Of a stretch of 64,000 nt of DNA, positions 7,963-18,104 are shown one piece after another. The DNA is from Winslowiella toletana. GTDB lineage: Bacteria; Pseudomonadota; Gammaproteobacteria; Enterobacterales; Enterobacteriaceae. The position numbers and the translations under genes are program-made. The notes beneath the pieces are model-generated. The model was given only the letters and a program-made list of their open reading frames with translations, had not been told where the DNA came from and did no database searches. The DNA lies in NCBI RefSeq assembly GCF_017875465.1, contig NZ_JAGGMQ010000001.1, positions 3,596,001 to 3,660,000 on the forward strand, given 5' to 3'. The first letter of the stretch is position 1, and each line of letters starts with the position of its first letter.

Positions 7963-8967
7963 ATGAGTGCCAAACAATATGACACCCTTGATAACACTGC
8001 GCTGACCGCGCTGGCGCACGCTGCCCTCGCACAATACCCTGCGGCGCTGCATGGCGAACTGAGCCTGCTGTGTCGATCCGAAAACGCCACTTTTCTGCTG
8101 GTGGCCAATGGTCAGCGCTATGCCCTGCGCCTGCATCGCGGTGATTACCATCAGAAAGCGGATATCGAAAGTGAGCTGCACTGGCTGAATGCCCTGCGTG
8201 ATACCGGCATTGTGGTGCCGCAAGCGGTGCTAAACCGTCAGGGCGAAGCGGTGCAGACCCTGAAGCTGCCGGATGGCGGTGAGCGCTATGTGGTGCTGTT
8301 TCACTGGATCGAAGGCGAAATGCCGACCACCGATGTCGATCCGCGCGCCTTCCGCCAGCTGGGCCATATCACCGCCCGCCTGCATCAGCACAGCCGCCAG
8401 TGGCAGCGCCCGGCGGGCTTTCAGCGCATTATCTGGGATCACCGCACCATGGTCAGTGCGGACAGTCACTGGGGCCACTGGCAGGATGCCCCTAATCTGC
8501 AAATCGCCGATCGCGCCATTGTCGGCCAGGCGATTACACGGATTGGTGATGAGCTGGCGGATTATGGCAAAGGCGCCGATCGCTACGGCCTGATCCATGC
8601 CGATCTGCGTCTGACCAATCTGCTGCTGCACAAGGGCGAAACGCGGGTGATCGATTTTGACGACTGTGGCTTCGGCTGGTATCTGCACGATCTGGCCGCC
8701 GCCATTAGCTTTGTTGAGCACCATCCGCGTGCTGCCGAGTGGGTGGATCACTGGATCCATGGCTACGAGCAAGTGGCGCATATTTCCGATGCCGATATGG
8801 CGCTGGTGCCCACCTTACTGATCCAGCGGCGTATTCAGCTGCTGGCATGGGCCGGTTCCCATGCCGAGACGGAAATGGCGCAAAGTCTTGGTCCGCAGTG
8901 GGCCGATCATTCGGTGCGTCTGTGTCGCCGCTATCTGGAAACCACGCAGCTGCCGGTTGGCGCCTGA
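7963..8967 (+). CDS. APH-fold small-molecule phosphotransferase
   Basis: Cytoplasmic kinase of 334 residues with the aminoglycoside-phosphotransferase/choline-kinase fold. The Brenner-type catalytic loop HADLRLTNLLL (about 210-220) and the metal-binding IDFDDCGFG (about 226-234) are intact. RYALRLHRGDY near residue 50 fits the ATP-contacting strand. The family includes homoserine, hydroxylysine and ethanolamine/choline-type kinases. Its divergent neighbour is an ethanolamine-type permease, so an amino-alcohol or amino-acid substrate is plausible, but nothing in the sequence fixes it. An antibiotic-resistance role is unlikely given the context. RBS GGAG lies 9 bases upstream. Confidence 0.8.
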   Translation: MSAKQYDTLDNTALTALAHAALAQYPAALHGELSLLCRSENATFLLVANGQRYALRLHRGDYHQKADIESELHWLNALRDTGIVVPQAVLNRQGEAVQTLKLPDGGERYVVLFHWIEGEMPTTDVDPRAFRQLGHITARLHQHSRQWQRPAGFQRIIWDHRTMVSADSHWGHWQDAPNLQIADRAIVGQAITRIGDELADYGKGADRYGLIHADLRLTNLLLHKGETRVIDFDDCGFGWYLHDLAAAISFVEHHPRAAEWVDHWIHGYEQVAHISDADMALVPTLLIQRRIQLLAWAGSHAETEMAQSLGPQWADHSVRLCRRYLETTQLPVGA

Positions 8968-9116
8968 ATCTGCACTATCATCGGGCAGGGATGCGCAGCC
9001 GCGGTGCCCGGCCCGTGACTGATAATCACTAACTTATTGTTTTACCTCGCCATAGTGGTTGGTACGAAATTTGCTGCTTATTCCTGATACTTCCTTTTGC
9101 AGCGCAGGGCGAGGCG

Positions 9117-10187
9117 ATGATGGAAAATGTAATGACAAGACAACCCGAGATGGCTGGCGTGCTGGCCGCCGGGTTTGCCAGTAACCGCGGTGTGCTGGCG
9201 GCAGCGGCCAGTGGGTTAGGGGATTTTATCTGTGATAAGGGCGGCGATGTCGATCGCATTTTCGGCGTCAGCGGCATCGATCCGGAACTGCTGGCCAGCC
9301 CGACGCTCAGTCTTGGGCTGATCAACTACTGTCGGGTGCTGGAAGAAGCGGCGCGATCCTCAGGTTTTGATAACTTCGGTTTGCACTACGGCAAGCAGTT
9401 TAAACCACAGTCATTAGGTCTGATTGGTTATGTTGGCCTCTGTTCGGCGAATCTTGAGCAGGCGCTACAGAATGTGGTCAGTGCTTTTCCCTTTCATCAG
9501 CACGACACCCTGACGCGGCTGGTTGACAGGGGCGATTGCTGGCGCTTTGACTATCAGGTCAGGCATGGCGCGATTCTCTGTCGCCGTCAGGATGCAGAGC
9601 TGACGCTGGGGATGATTATGAATCTGATCCGTCATGTCACCGGCAAAAGCTGGTCACCGCGTGAAGTGCATTTTGAACATCCGCGCCCGGAGCAGTGGCA
9701 TGAGCACTGTAAGGTGTTTGATGCGCCGGTTTATTTTGATCAGCCGTTTAATTCGCTGGTGATCCCGAAACGCGATCTGGCGCGTGCGATGCCGGACAGC
9801 GATCCGATCCTGCTTACCGTAATGCAGGATGCGATCCGCCGTCTTAACTGTAGCGCGCCGCTGCAGAATATTGTCGATCAGGCGCGATCGCAGGTGCATC
9901 TGGCGTTGTTGCAGGGCGAGCCGGTACTGGATGACGTGGCGGAAAAAATGGGGCTGTCGAGCTGGTCACTGCAACGCCGCCTGCGTGATGAAGGGCTGAG
10001 TTTTACCGCACTGGTGGATAAAGTGCGCTGTGAAATGGCCACGCACTATCTGCAACAAAAACAGCTGCCGATTTCGGAAATGGCGCTGCTGCTGGGTTAT
10101 TCGGAAGTCAGCGCCTTTTCGCGCGCCTTCCGCCGCTGGTTCGGCATCAGTCCGCGCCAGTGGCGTCAGGATGAGCTGGCCGGTTAA
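9117..10187 (+). CDS. AraC-family transcriptional regulator (arabinose-binding-like N-domain)
   Basis: Regulator of 356 residues. The N-terminal two thirds resembles the AraC-type ligand domain of the OruR/VirF-like class (GLHYGKQFKPQSLGLIGYVGLCSANLEQAL), and the C-terminal about 85 residues carry the two AraC helix-turn-helix motifs (DDVAEKMGLSSWSLQRRLRDEG and ISEMALLLGYSEVSAFSRAFRRWFGISPRQWR). It follows the kinase gene by about 150 bases on the same strand and probably controls the permease/kinase pair; that is contextual inference. Its stop and that of the convergent lipoprotein gene share the bases TTAA (10184-10187). Confidence 0.85.
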   Translation: MMENVMTRQPEMAGVLAAGFASNRGVLAAAASGLGDFICDKGGDVDRIFGVSGIDPELLASPTLSLGLINYCRVLEEAARSSGFDNFGLHYGKQFKPQSLGLIGYVGLCSANLEQALQNVVSAFPFHQHDTLTRLVDRGDCWRFDYQVRHGAILCRRQDAELTLGMIMNLIRHVTGKSWSPREVHFEHPRPEQWHEHCKVFDAPVYFDQPFNSLVIPKRDLARAMPDSDPILLTVMQDAIRRLNCSAPLQNIVDQARSQVHLALLQGEPVLDDVAEKMGLSSWSLQRRLRDEGLSFTALVDKVRCEMATHYLQQKQLPISEMALLLGYSEVSAFSRAFRRWFGISPRQWRQDELAG

Positions 10188-10609
10188 CTTCCCGGCCGTA
10201 ATCTGATTAAAAACTTTTTGGCGATATTATCGGGCGGCGGCGGCAGATTGTCGGCGCTGCTAACCACTCCCCACGCCTTTTTGCACAGCTGTTCATCACC
10301 GATAGCGCTTAACACGTTATAACGCCGCTGTGGCCCCCAGATAATGGTCAATGTACATTCGCGGCCTGCAAACTGTTCAGCATTATCAAAATTCTGCTGG
10401 ATCCGGTACTGAATCTGCGAAAAATAGCGGCAATCTTGTTTTGACATACCTTCTGCTGGCTTAGCGCACTGTTTTTCCACCCAGGTCTGTACCTCACGGG
10501 TGTCGGGAGGGGGATTGCTATGATTTGCCGACTGACAACCCGCCAGCAGCAGCGCCATTCCGGCTATACCTCCCGCCATTATCCCTGTTTGCTGTATCGC
10601 TGATGCCAT
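10184..10609 (-). CDS. Lipoprotein with TolA C-terminal-like domain
   Basis: Protein of 141 residues with a lipobox (ALLLAGC) at about residue 25, so it is probably an envelope lipoprotein. The mature part contains WVEKQCAKPAEGMSKQDCRYF and RECTLTIIWGPQRRYNVLSAIGDEQLCKKAW, resembling the TolA C-terminal fold in which a cysteine-bounded strand pair is followed by a short helix. The n-region of the signal peptide lacks basic residues, which is odd; a start at 10579 is an alternative but does not solve this. Four bases overlap the convergent AraC gene. Confidence 0.65.
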   Translation of the reverse strand: MASAIQQTGIMAGGIAGMALLLAGCQSANHSNPPPDTREVQTWVEKQCAKPAEGMSKQDCRYFSQIQYRIQQNFDNAEQFAGRECTLTIIWGPQRRYNVLSAIGDEQLCKKAWGVVSSADNLPPPPDNIAKKFLIRLRPGS

Positions 10610-10921
10610 TATTCACCCGGATTGCTAAAGAATTTTTAATATCAGCCGATAGCTTACAACGTTAGCTTTCTGCTGACAGGTTATTCCAGCACCGCCAGAC
10701 CATTTACAGATAATTCCCCTGCTGCCTTGCAGCGGTCGCCTTATTGGCTGGAAGAAACAATAAAGCCACCAGGTTAGTCACGGAAATAAATTATCAGGCA
10801 ATTAAATTATTACCAATACAGATAGTCGTTTTATTGCTGCCTCTGGCTTTTATCGGCGGATATTCATTGACGGTTATTAATCGCGCGCTGCTGGTTTTTT
10901 TACTTAATTCATGGAACAGAA
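10610..10921. other. Intergenic region before the three-lipoprotein operon
   Basis: About 310 bases that become AT-rich towards the operon. A TTG-initiated frame of 72 codons (10744-10962) crosses it but has no ribosome binding site and overlaps the real gene start. No promoter can be assigned with confidence. Confidence 0.5.
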
Positions 10922-11599
10922 ATGAAAACCTATTATCGCCTTGTTACGTTGACGTTAATTAGTTGCGCGGCTCTCAGCGGCTGTGCGACCGAATCTTCAC
11001 GCGCTATCGAAGCGCCTCAGGTTACCGCTGCCAGTCAGCCGGCATATCAGGGGGTAAAAAGCCCGATTGCCGTGGGAAAATTTGATAACCGCTCCGCTTA
11101 TATGAATGGCATCTTCTCTGATGGTGTCGATCATCTGGGCAACCAGTCCAAAACCATCCTGATTACCCATCTCCAGCAGACCGGGCGTTTTAACGTGCTG
11201 GACCGCGCTAATCTCGACGAACTGAAAGCGGAAGCAGGCTATAAGCGCAGCACGCAGTCAATCAAAGGCGCCGATTATGTGGTGACCGGCGATATCACTG
11301 AGTTTGGCCGCAAAGAAGTGGGTGACCAGCAGCTGTGGGGCATTCTGGGGCGCGGCAAAACTCAGGTCGCTTATGCAAAGGTCAATCTGAATATTGTTGA
11401 TGTCGCCACTTCTGAAGTGGTTTATTCCGTGCAGGGCGCCGGTGAGTACGCACTCTCTAATCGTGAAGTGATTGGCTTTGGTGGTACCGCCAGCTATGAC
11501 TCCACATTAAATGGCAAAGTGATGGATCTGGCGGTGCGTGAAGCGGTCAATCATCTGGTCAGCGGAATTGAATCCGGCGCCTGGCGTGCGGTTAAATAA
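10922..11599 (+). CDS. CsgG-like outer-membrane lipoprotein
   Basis: Lipoprotein of 225 residues with a signal peptide and lipobox (ALSGC) at about residue 21. The mature protein matches the CsgG/HfaB family: IAVGKFDNRS, then LITHLQQTGRFNVLDRANLDELKAEAGY and GADYVVTGDITEFGRK, then a second half with VNLNIVDVATSEVVYSVQGAGEY. CsgG itself forms a secretion channel for curli, but no curli genes are present here. It is first of three closely spaced lipoprotein genes, 15 bases before the DUF4810-like gene. The cluster therefore probably makes an outer-membrane complex of unknown cargo. Confidence 0.85.
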   Translation: MKTYYRLVTLTLISCAALSGCATESSRAIEAPQVTAASQPAYQGVKSPIAVGKFDNRSAYMNGIFSDGVDHLGNQSKTILITHLQQTGRFNVLDRANLDELKAEAGYKRSTQSIKGADYVVTGDITEFGRKEVGDQQLWGILGRGKTQVAYAKVNLNIVDVATSEVVYSVQGAGEYALSNREVIGFGGTASYDSTLNGKVMDLAVREAVNHLVSGIESGAWRAVK

Positions 11600-11614
11600 T
11601 AAACGGAGAAGAAC

Positions 11615-11968
11615 ATGCGCATACTGAAATACAGCCTGGCAGCGGCTACCGCTTTACTATTAACCGCCTGTGCCGAAAAAAACACAAATATCTATTACTG
11701 GGGCGACTACCAGCCGTCGTTATATAGCTATTACAAACATACTGCGGCACCGGAAAAAGAGATTGAGACCCTGAATGCGGTTATTCAGCAGGCGAATGCC
11801 AAAAATAAACCGGTCGCTCCCGGACTGCGCGCCCAGCTCGGGTTGTTATATGTGAATACCGGCCATCCGGATCTGGCTTTCAGCCAGTTTAACGCGGAGA
11901 AAGCCGCATTTCCTGAGTCCTCTCACTATATGGATTTCCTGATGCGTAACAAGCAGGAAGCAAAATAA
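11615..11968 (+). CDS. DUF4810-like lipoprotein
   Basis: Protein of 117 residues with a lipobox (LLLTAC) and a mature region YYWGDYQPSLYSYYKHTAAPEKEIETL typical of the DUF4810 lipoproteins that accompany CsgG-like proteins. The second half is TPR-like and helical (LRAQLGLLYVNTGHPDLAFSQFNAEKAAFPES). RBS CGGAGAAG precedes the ATG, and the stop overlaps the start of the next gene by one base (TAATG). Function unknown; probably a periplasmic adaptor for the adjacent CsgG-like protein. Confidence 0.8.
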   Translation: MRILKYSLAAATALLLTACAEKNTNIYYWGDYQPSLYSYYKHTAAPEKEIETLNAVIQQANAKNKPVAPGLRAQLGLLYVNTGHPDLAFSQFNAEKAAFPESSHYMDFLMRNKQEAK

Positions 11969-12615
11969 TGAAAAAACTAATCACTCTCGTCGCCGTGCTG
12001 GCGGCCATCACCCTGACCGGCTGTGCGAAAAAAACGCCGTATGATTACTCAGCTTTTCGCGCCAGTAAACCGGCCTCGATTCTGGTGCTGCCTGCGGAAA
12101 ACCACTCTGCGGACATCAATGCGGCGCACAGTTTCGTCTCGCTGGTGACGCAGCCGCTGGCCGAGTCGGGCTACTATGTGTTCCCGGTGGCCGTGGTGGA
12201 AGAGACTTTTCAGCAGAATGGCCTGACCAACGCCACTGATATTCGCAGCGTCAGTGCGGAAAAATTGCGCAGTATTTTTAACGCCGACGCAGCGCTGTAT
12301 ATCGATATCACCGATTACGGTACCAAATATATTGTTATCGACAGCATAACGCAGGTAAGCGCGACGGCCAGGTTGGTCGATCTGCGCAGCGGCAAGCAGA
12401 TCTGGAGTGGCCTTGCCACCGCGTCGAATAACGAGCAAAACAATGGTAATCAGGGGCTGGTAGGGATACTGGTCAGTGCGGCGGTCAAACAGATTGCGAA
12501 TAATGTTGGCGATGGCGCGCATGATGTTGCAGTGGTCACCAGCAACCGCTTGCTGACTGCCAATACTAATGGCGGCATGCTTGCGGGGCCGCGCGCAAAA
12601 GCCGCGAAAATCTGA
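11968..12615 (+). CDS. DUF799/GNA1162-like lipoprotein
   Basis: Protein of 215 residues with a lipobox (ITLTGC) and a mature sequence KKTPYDYSAFRASKPASILVLPAENHSADINAAHSF that is characteristic of the DUF799 (neisserial GNA1162) lipoproteins. The structure known for that family resembles a TolB N-domain/CsgG-like fold. It is last in the operon with the CsgG-like and DUF4810-like genes, the same trio seen in other Proteobacteria. One-base overlap with the preceding gene shows coupling. The physiological role is not established. Confidence 0.8.
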   Translation: MKKLITLVAVLAAITLTGCAKKTPYDYSAFRASKPASILVLPAENHSADINAAHSFVSLVTQPLAESGYYVFPVAVVEETFQQNGLTNATDIRSVSAEKLRSIFNADAALYIDITDYGTKYIVIDSITQVSATARLVDLRSGKQIWSGLATASNNEQNNGNQGLVGILVSAAVKQIANNVGDGAHDVAVVTSNRLLTANTNGGMLAGPRAKAAKI

Positions 12616-12621
12616 TAGTAC

Positions 12622-12640
12622 GGGCGCCATTGCGGCGCCC
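12622..12640. terminator. Hairpin between convergent DUF799 gene and sbcC
   Basis: GGGCGCC (12622-12628) pairs with GGCGCCC (12634-12640). The hairpin is short, GC-rich and without a T-run, placed between convergent stops. Confidence 0.45.
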
Positions 12641-12648
12641 ACAGGGTT

Positions 12649-15600
12649 TCAGACGGTCGGTGATTCCAGTTTGCTGTAGCCTAAGCCATTCACTTTGCGC
12701 ACTTTAATCTGCACCGGAATGCGCTCTTTCATCGCTTCGACATGGCTGATCACGCCAATCGTTTTGCCGCTGGCATTCAGCGCATCAAGGGCGTCGAGCG
12801 CAGTATCCAGGGTTTCGGCATCAAGGGTGCCGAAGCCTTCATCAAGAAACAGCGATTCGATACGAGTTTTATCACTGACCAGATCGGAGAGCGCCAGCGC
12901 CAGCGCCAGACTGACGAGGAAACTTTCGCCGCCGGAGAGCGTGCGGGTATCGCGCTGGGCATCGGCCTGCCAGGTGTCAATCACCTGTAATTCCAGCTCT
13001 TCCTGCGATTTACGCTCTAACAGATAACGACCATGCAGACGGGCAAGCTGATTATTCGCCAGCCATACCAGATGGTCGAGCGTCAGCCCCTGGGCAAATT
13101 TACGGAATTTATCGCCCTTCGCAGAACCAATCATCTCATTCAGCCATGCCCAGTCCTCCAGCTGCTGTTCACCATCGGCAATTTGCTGCATCAGCCCTTG
13201 CTGCTGCTCACGTCGCTGCTGATCGCTGGTTAACTGCTGGCGCGCCTGACCCTGCTGCTGCGCATTGTCGCGGATTTGCAGGCGCAGAGACTCAATTTCC
13301 TGCGCAAGTTGTGGTGGTGAAAGGTTAAGGCTCTGCGCAGTTTCACTCTCTTTCTGGCGTAATTGCAATGCTGAAAGCTGGTTATTTAGTGAGTTATGCT
13401 GTCCGGTCAGGGTATTTATCTGGTTCTGTGCCGTCAGCCAGCGCTGTTGTACTGCGGTGCAGAGCGTATCGGCCTGCTCCGCCTGCTGTTGCAGCTGCTG
13501 GCGTACTGCGGCGATCTGCCGATCGCCAAATAATTGCTGGCGCTGCTGCTGCTGTTCGGTTAGCTGCTGACGGGCACTATTCAGTTCGCTTTCACTGCGG
13601 CGTAATTGTTGCTCACGTTCCGCCAGTTCGCTGGCTGCGCTCTCCTGACGACTTTGTAATGCCGCCAGCTGAGGGCCAAGCTCAGTAAGCGCTTGCTCAC
13701 TCTGCTGCCACTGCCGCCACTGCGCCTGGCGTTCGGCTAACCAGTTCTCAGTCTGTTGCTGAGCAGGCAGGGTGAAGTGATAAGCCGCCAGCTGCTGGCT
13801 AAGTTGCTGACGTAATTGCTGTGTCTGTTCAGCATCAGATTGCTGCTGCTTTTGCCGCTCCGCCAGCTGCTGCTGCGCGTAAGCGAGTTGCTGGCGCGCC
13901 AGCAGCAGTGACTGCTGCAGTTTTTGCCCTGTCTGCTGTTTTTGATGCAGGTTTTCTCTGGCCTGCTGGCAGTGACGCACACTCTGCTCCAGCTGCTGTA
14001 ATGCCTGCTGCTGCGTGCTTTCCTGTTGCTCCTGTTGCGCCAGCCAGTGGCTGAGCGCGGCATCGTCGTGCGGTTCAACAGTCAGCGCCAGCGGCTGACA
14101 AAGCGCCTGCCAGCGTTGCAGCAGCTGTCCGCTATCATCCGCTATTTGCTGCAGCTCCTGCTGCAGCTTTTCCCGCTGCTGTTTAGCCTGCCGCACCTGC
14201 TCGCCTTTAGCGCTGCCTTGCTCAGACAGCTGTTGCAGCTCGTTTTCCAGCTGTTGCAGTCGCTGCTGGTTGGCTGAAAGCTCAATTGCCTGATACCCGG
14301 CAATCGCCGGATGCTGGCGGGAGCCGCACAGCGGGCAGGGCTGATCGGGTTGCAGCGTGGCGCGATGCTGCGCCAGATCGGTGATCTGCTTCTCCAGGTC
14401 GCAGCGGGCTTTCAAATCGAGATGATGCTGTTTTTTCTCTTTATAACCGTTGCGCAGCGCAATCAGTTGCTGCTCATCCTGCTCCAGCTGCTGCGTCAGC
14501 GTCTGGATCGCCAGCTGCGTTTTTTTCTGCTGCTGATGCTGTTGTAACAGTTGCAAAGAAATCTGCGCCAGCTGCTGGCGCTGTGGCCGCTGTTGTTGCA
14601 GTTGCGCCAACGAAGCGCGCAGCGCCGCCTCGGGCTGCTGCTGTTGCAGGCTGTCCAGCGCCTGCTGGGCCAGAGTGAGCTGCTGTTGTGCTTGATCGGT
14701 TTGTTGCTGCAATGGCGCCAGCTGCTGCTCCTGCTGCGCAATCGACTGATTTTGTGTGTTAATGCTCTCCAGCTGTTGCTGCTCATGCTCTCGGTGCGAA
14801 GTTAGTACTTGCTCGCTTTTTTGTAACGCAGCCAGACGATCGCCCCACTGCAATAGCAATGGTCCCCAGTCGGCGACCTGAGCATGCTGCTGACGCCACT
14901 GCTGATGCTGCTGGCGCTGCTGCTCCAGCGTGCGCATTTCCAGCTGCTGCTGTTGCCGGTGTTGCTGTTTCTGCTGGCAGGCAACCTGCTGTTCATTAAG
15001 CGTTTTGCTGAAATCCTGACACTGCTTATCCAGCGCGGCGATGCGTAAATCCAGCGGCAGTACCTGATCGTTAATCAGCGTTTCCTGCTGCTGGCGCTGT
15101 TCATTCAGCTGCTTACGCGCATTTTCCGCCTGCTGCTGCTGTTCGCTCAGGCTGAGCAGCTGGGTGCTGGCCTGTTGTTGCTGCGTTTCAACCTCAGTCA
15201 GCTGCTGTTGCAGCGCGCTAATATCCTGTTGCAGCTTGTGCTGTTGCTGGTACGCATTGAGTGATTGTGTGAGTACTTGCTCCTGCGCAATCAGCTGCTC
15301 CAGCTGCTGTTGCAGCGTCTGGCGGCTCTCTTCATCCAGCAGCGCCATACCGGAGGCCTGCGCGCGTAAATTGTCCAGCGTGATGCGGGTGCTTTTATAG
15401 CGTTCAAAGACTTCAACCGACAGGCGACCATAAATATCGGTGCCGGTCAGCTCTTCCAGCAGCTCTGCGCGCTCGCTGGCTCTGGCATTGAGGAAGGCGG
15501 CGAACTGACCCTGCGACAGCATCATCGACTTGGTAAAACGATTAAAATCAAGGCCGGTCAGGGTTTCGGTGATGCGCAGTTTATCGCTGACTTTATCGGC

Positions 15601-15975
15601 GACAATGCTGTTATCGTCGCAGCGCGCCAGCTCGACGCGTGGCGCCTGCAGGTTGCCGTCAACTGCGCCGCGTGCGCGGTTCTGACTCCAGAATGCGCGC
15701 CAGGCGACGCCTTTCACTTCAAACTCCACTTCCGCCAGGCATTCTGCGGTATCGCGGGTGATCAGATCGTTCTGCGACTGAGTGATGACGCCGAGACGCG
15801 AAGTCTGATGATAGAGCGCCAGGCAGATGGCATCCAGCAGGGTGGTTTTTCCCGCGCCAGTGGGGCCGGTAATCGCAAACAGGCCGTTACTGGCGAAGGG
15901 TTCGGCGGTGAAGTCGATTTTCCACTCGCCTTTCAGCGAATTGAGATTTTTAAAGCGCAGGGTCAGAATTTTCAC
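12649..15975 (-). CDS. sbcC: Exonuclease SbcCD subunit C (SMC-like ATPase)
   Basis: ATPase subunit of the SbcCD (Mre11-Rad50 type) nuclease that cleaves DNA hairpins and trims ends. Walker A (GPTGAGKTT) lies near residue 40, the zinc-hook [10 protein letters not shown] near the middle, the ABC signature [19 protein letters not shown] and Walker [13 protein letters not shown] near the C-terminus. The product is 1108 residues against about 1050 in E. coli, and the coiled-coil arms are extraordinarily glutamine-rich, which probably explains the extra length. The start is GTG (15975), overlapping the sbcD stop as GTGA, so the two are translationally coupled. Confidence 0.97.
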   Translation of the reverse strand: MKILTLRFKNLNSLKGEWKIDFTAEPFASNGLFAITGPTGAGKTTLLDAICLALYHQTSRLGVITQSQNDLITRDTAECLAEVEFEVKGVAWRAFWSQNRARGAVDGNLQAPRVELARCDDNSIVADKVSDKLRITETLTGLDFNRFTKSMMLSQGQFAAFLNARASERAELLEELTGTDIYGRLSVEVFERYKSTRITLDNLRAQASGMALLDEESRQTLQQQLEQLIAQEQVLTQSLNAYQQQHKLQQDISALQQQLTEVETQQQQASTQLLSLSEQQQQAENARKQLNEQRQQQETLINDQVLPLDLRIAALDKQCQDFSKTLNEQQVACQQKQQHRQQQQLEMRTLEQQRQQHQQWRQQHAQVADWGPLLLQWGDRLAALQKSEQVLTSHREHEQQQLESINTQNQSIAQQEQQLAPLQQQTDQAQQQLTLAQQALDSLQQQQPEAALRASLAQLQQQRPQRQQLAQISLQLLQQHQQQKKTQLAIQTLTQQLEQDEQQLIALRNGYKEKKQHHLDLKARCDLEKQITDLAQHRATLQPDQPCPLCGSRQHPAIAGYQAIELSANQQRLQQLENELQQLSEQGSAKGEQVRQAKQQREKLQQELQQIADDSGQLLQRWQALCQPLALTVEPHDDAALSHWLAQQEQQESTQQQALQQLEQSVRHCQQARENLHQKQQTGQKLQQSLLLARQQLAYAQQQLAERQKQQQSDAEQTQQLRQQLSQQLAAYHFTLPAQQQTENWLAERQAQWRQWQQSEQALTELGPQLAALQSRQESAASELAEREQQLRRSESELNSARQQLTEQQQQRQQLFGDRQIAAVRQQLQQQAEQADTLCTAVQQRWLTAQNQINTLTGQHNSLNNQLSALQLRQKESETAQSLNLSPPQLAQEIESLRLQIRDNAQQQGQARQQLTSDQQRREQQQGLMQQIADGEQQLEDWAWLNEMIGSAKGDKFRKFAQGLTLDHLVWLANNQLARLHGRYLLERKSQEELELQVIDTWQADAQRDTRTLSGGESFLVSLALALALSDLVSDKTRIESLFLDEGFGTLDAETLDTALDALDALNASGKTIGVISHVEAMKERIPVQIKVRKVNGLGYSKLESPTV

Positions 15976-17189
15976 GGCTGCACCTCACTGCGTACCGCAT
16001 CAAGGGTAATGGCGAACAGTTGCTCTACACGTTGCAGGCGCGCCGCATCGCTGCTCTGTTCCTGCGCCAGCCGTCGGCTGAATACCTCTTCGACACTCAG
16101 TTCGCTCAGGGTTTCGTTGTTCTGGCGGGCGATAACCTTGTCCCGCTGTTCTCTGCTGCGCCGCAATAACACCACTTCCACCGGCAGATCGGCGGTCAGC
16201 TCCTGAATGCGTCGCTGAATATCGCTGAGGTAATCCGCAGTGACAATTTCAATATCCAGCCAGACGTTGCTGCTGGCATCGGTAAACTGTTTCAGCTGCT
16301 GCTCGATTTCCGCCAGTGAGCCTTTAATCATGCACATCGGCTGAAACTGCGGGATCTCCAGCGCCTCTACCCGCTGCCGTTGCTGGCCGTCAAATTCCAC
16401 CAGAAACACGCTCTTCGCTTTACCGGTTTCATCAAAGCTGAGCGGAATCGGCGAGCCGCTGTAGCGGATATGATCGCTGTCGGCGATGCGCTGGGCGCGG
16501 TGAATGTGCCCGAGGGCAATATAATCTGCGGGCGGAAAAGCCTGCGCCGGAAAAGCTTCCAGCGTACCAATATAGATATCGCGCACCGCGTCACTTTTGG
16601 TCACGCCCATGGTGGTCAGATGGCCGGTCGCGATAATCGGCAGTGGCAGCGCCAGCGCCTCGCGCTGCTGCAATGCGTGCTGATAGCAGCGCTGGTAATG
16701 TTCACTGATCGCTTCCAGCAGGCTTTGCTGCTTCTCGCGACCTGATTGCCCAGCCTGGCTGCGCAGAATATCGCGCGGACGCAAAAAGGGAATGGCGCAG
16801 AGTAACGCGCCAGGATGGCCCTGACGATCGTTCAGCAGCAGCACCTGATCGGCAATACACTCGCTGGCGGCGGCAATCACCCGCGTGTTCAGGCAGGCCA
16901 GCAGATCGCGCGACTCATTGAGGGTGGCGACCGAATCATGGTTGCCGCCCAGCAGCACCAGCTGGCAGCCGGTCTGCTGTAATTGCACAATAAAATGGTT
17001 ATAGAGTTCACGCGCATAGCTCGGCGGCGAGCCGGTATCAAAAATATCGCCGGCGACAATTACGGCATCAATCTGCTGCTCTTCTACCGTCTGAATAAGC
17101 CAGTCGAGAAACGCCCGGTGTTCCGGCTCACGGCTTTTGGTGTAGAAGAACTGGCCGAGGTGCCAGTCGGCAGTGTGGATAATGCGCAT
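15972..17189 (-). CDS. sbcD: Exonuclease SbcCD subunit D
   Basis: Mre11-type nuclease subunit of SbcCD, 405 residues. The metallophosphoesterase motifs are intact: DWHLGQ at the N-terminus, [26 protein letters not shown] and [16 protein letters not shown] lies 5 bases before the ATG. It is upstream of sbcC with a 4-base overlap and divergent from phoB, as in E. coli. Confidence 0.97.
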   Translation of the reverse strand: MRIIHTADWHLGQFFYTKSREPEHRAFLDWLIQTVEEQQIDAVIVAGDIFDTGSPPSYARELYNHFIVQLQQTGCQLVLLGGNHDSVATLNESRDLLACLNTRVIAAASECIADQVLLLNDRQGHPGALLCAIPFLRPRDILRSQAGQSGREKQQSLLEAISEHYQRCYQHALQQREALALPLPIIATGHLTTMGVTKSDAVRDIYIGTLEAFPAQAFPPADYIALGHIHRAQRIADSDHIRYSGSPIPLSFDETGKAKSVFLVEFDGQQRQRVEALEIPQFQPMCMIKGSLAEIEQQLKQFTDASSNVWLDIEIVTADYLSDIQRRIQELTADLPVEVVLLRRSREQRDKVIARQNNETLSELSVEEVFSRRLAQEQSSDAARLQRVEQLFAITLDAVRSEVQP

Positions 17190-17318
17190 AAATCTCCCAA
17201 ACTCGGTGCATTACGTTGATGCGAAAGGCCGATTATAAACAGAGTGAAAAAAATCGGCTGCGATAATGCTGGATCCGCGGTCAAAAAATTGTGACAAAGG
17301 CCATTCTGACCCGTGCAT

Positions 17319-17352
17319 TTTTCATAAATCTGTCATAAAACTGACGCATAAT
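17319..17352 (+). promoter_or_regulatory. Pho box and -10 element of phoBR
   Basis: Before phoB the sequence TTTCATAAATCTGTCATAAA continues into ACTGACGCATAATGAC, giving the tandem 7-base CTGTCAT-type half-sites spaced by 4-base AT-rich linkers that PhoB binds. CATAAT (17347-17352) is at the -10 position, so the Pho box replaces the -35 element. This matches the autoregulated phoB promoter of E. coli. Confidence 0.85.
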
Positions 17353-17400
17353 GACGCCGCGAATCCCAGTGACAAATCGGTCACATCAGCAGGAGCAATA

Positions 17401-18090
17401 ATGGCTAAGCGCATTCTGGTAGTCGAAGATGAAGCCCCAATCCGTGAGATGTTGTGTTTCGTCCTTGAGCAAAATGACTATCAACCGATAGAGGCGGAAG
17501 ATTATGACAGTGCGGTAAATTTACTTATCGAACCCTGGCCAGATCTGATCCTTCTTGACTGGATGTTACCTGGTGGCAGCGGTATTCAATTTATTAAACA
17601 TCTGAAGCGCGAAGCGATGACGCGCGATATTCCGGTAATGATGCTGACAGCGCGTGGCGAAGAAGAAGATCGGGTGCGTGGGCTGGAAGTAGGTGCTGAT
17701 GACTATATTACCAAGCCGTTTTCGCCAAAAGAATTAGTGGCGCGAATTAAAGCGGTAATGCGCCGTATTTCGCCGATGGCGGTGGAAGAGGTGATTGAGA
17801 TGCAGGGGCTGAGCCTTGATCCCTCCTCGCATCGGGTGATGGCCGAAACCACGCCGCTGGATATGGGACCGACCGAATATAAATTACTGCATTTCTTTAT
17901 GACCCATCCCGAACGTGTTTACAGCCGCGAGCAGCTGCTGAACCATGTCTGGGGCACCAATGTGTATGTGGAAGATCGCACTGTCGATGTGCATATTCGC
18001 CGCTTACGTAAGGCACTGGAAGTCACCGGCCACGATCGAATGGTTCAAACGGTGCGCGGAACGGGTTATCGTTTCTCCGCTCGTTTTTGA
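17401..18090 (+). CDS. phoB: Phosphate regulon response regulator PhoB
   Basis: Activator of the Pho regulon, 229 residues as in E. coli. The receiver domain has the acidic pocket VVEDEAP, the phospho-acceptor Asp in [11 protein letters not shown] and the conserved Lys in YITKPFSP; the C-terminal winged helix ([26 protein letters not shown], then [11 protein letters not shown]) is of the OmpR type. The open frame runs upstream to 17266, but ATG 17401 with AGGAG upstream gives the family N-terminus. A Pho box precedes it, so it is autoactivated. phoR follows 14 bases downstream. Confidence 0.98.
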   Translation: MAKRILVVEDEAPIREMLCFVLEQNDYQPIEAEDYDSAVNLLIEPWPDLILLDWMLPGGSGIQFIKHLKREAMTRDIPVMMLTARGEEEDRVRGLEVGADDYITKPFSPKELVARIKAVMRRISPMAVEEVIEMQGLSLDPSSHRVMAETTPLDMGPTEYKLLHFFMTHPERVYSREQLLNHVWGTNVYVEDRTVDVHIRRLRKALEVTGHDRMVQTVRGTGYRFSARF

Positions 18091-18104
18091 TCGGAGTCTG
18101 AACC

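Noticed and set aside
10744..10962. 72-codon frame before the CsgG-like gene
   Set aside because: It starts with TTG, has no ribosome binding site and overlaps the well-supported lipoprotein start.
12049..12642. 197-codon antisense frame over the DUF799 gene
   Set aside because: The opposite strand encodes a clear lipoprotein with family motifs; the antisense product has no recognisable features.
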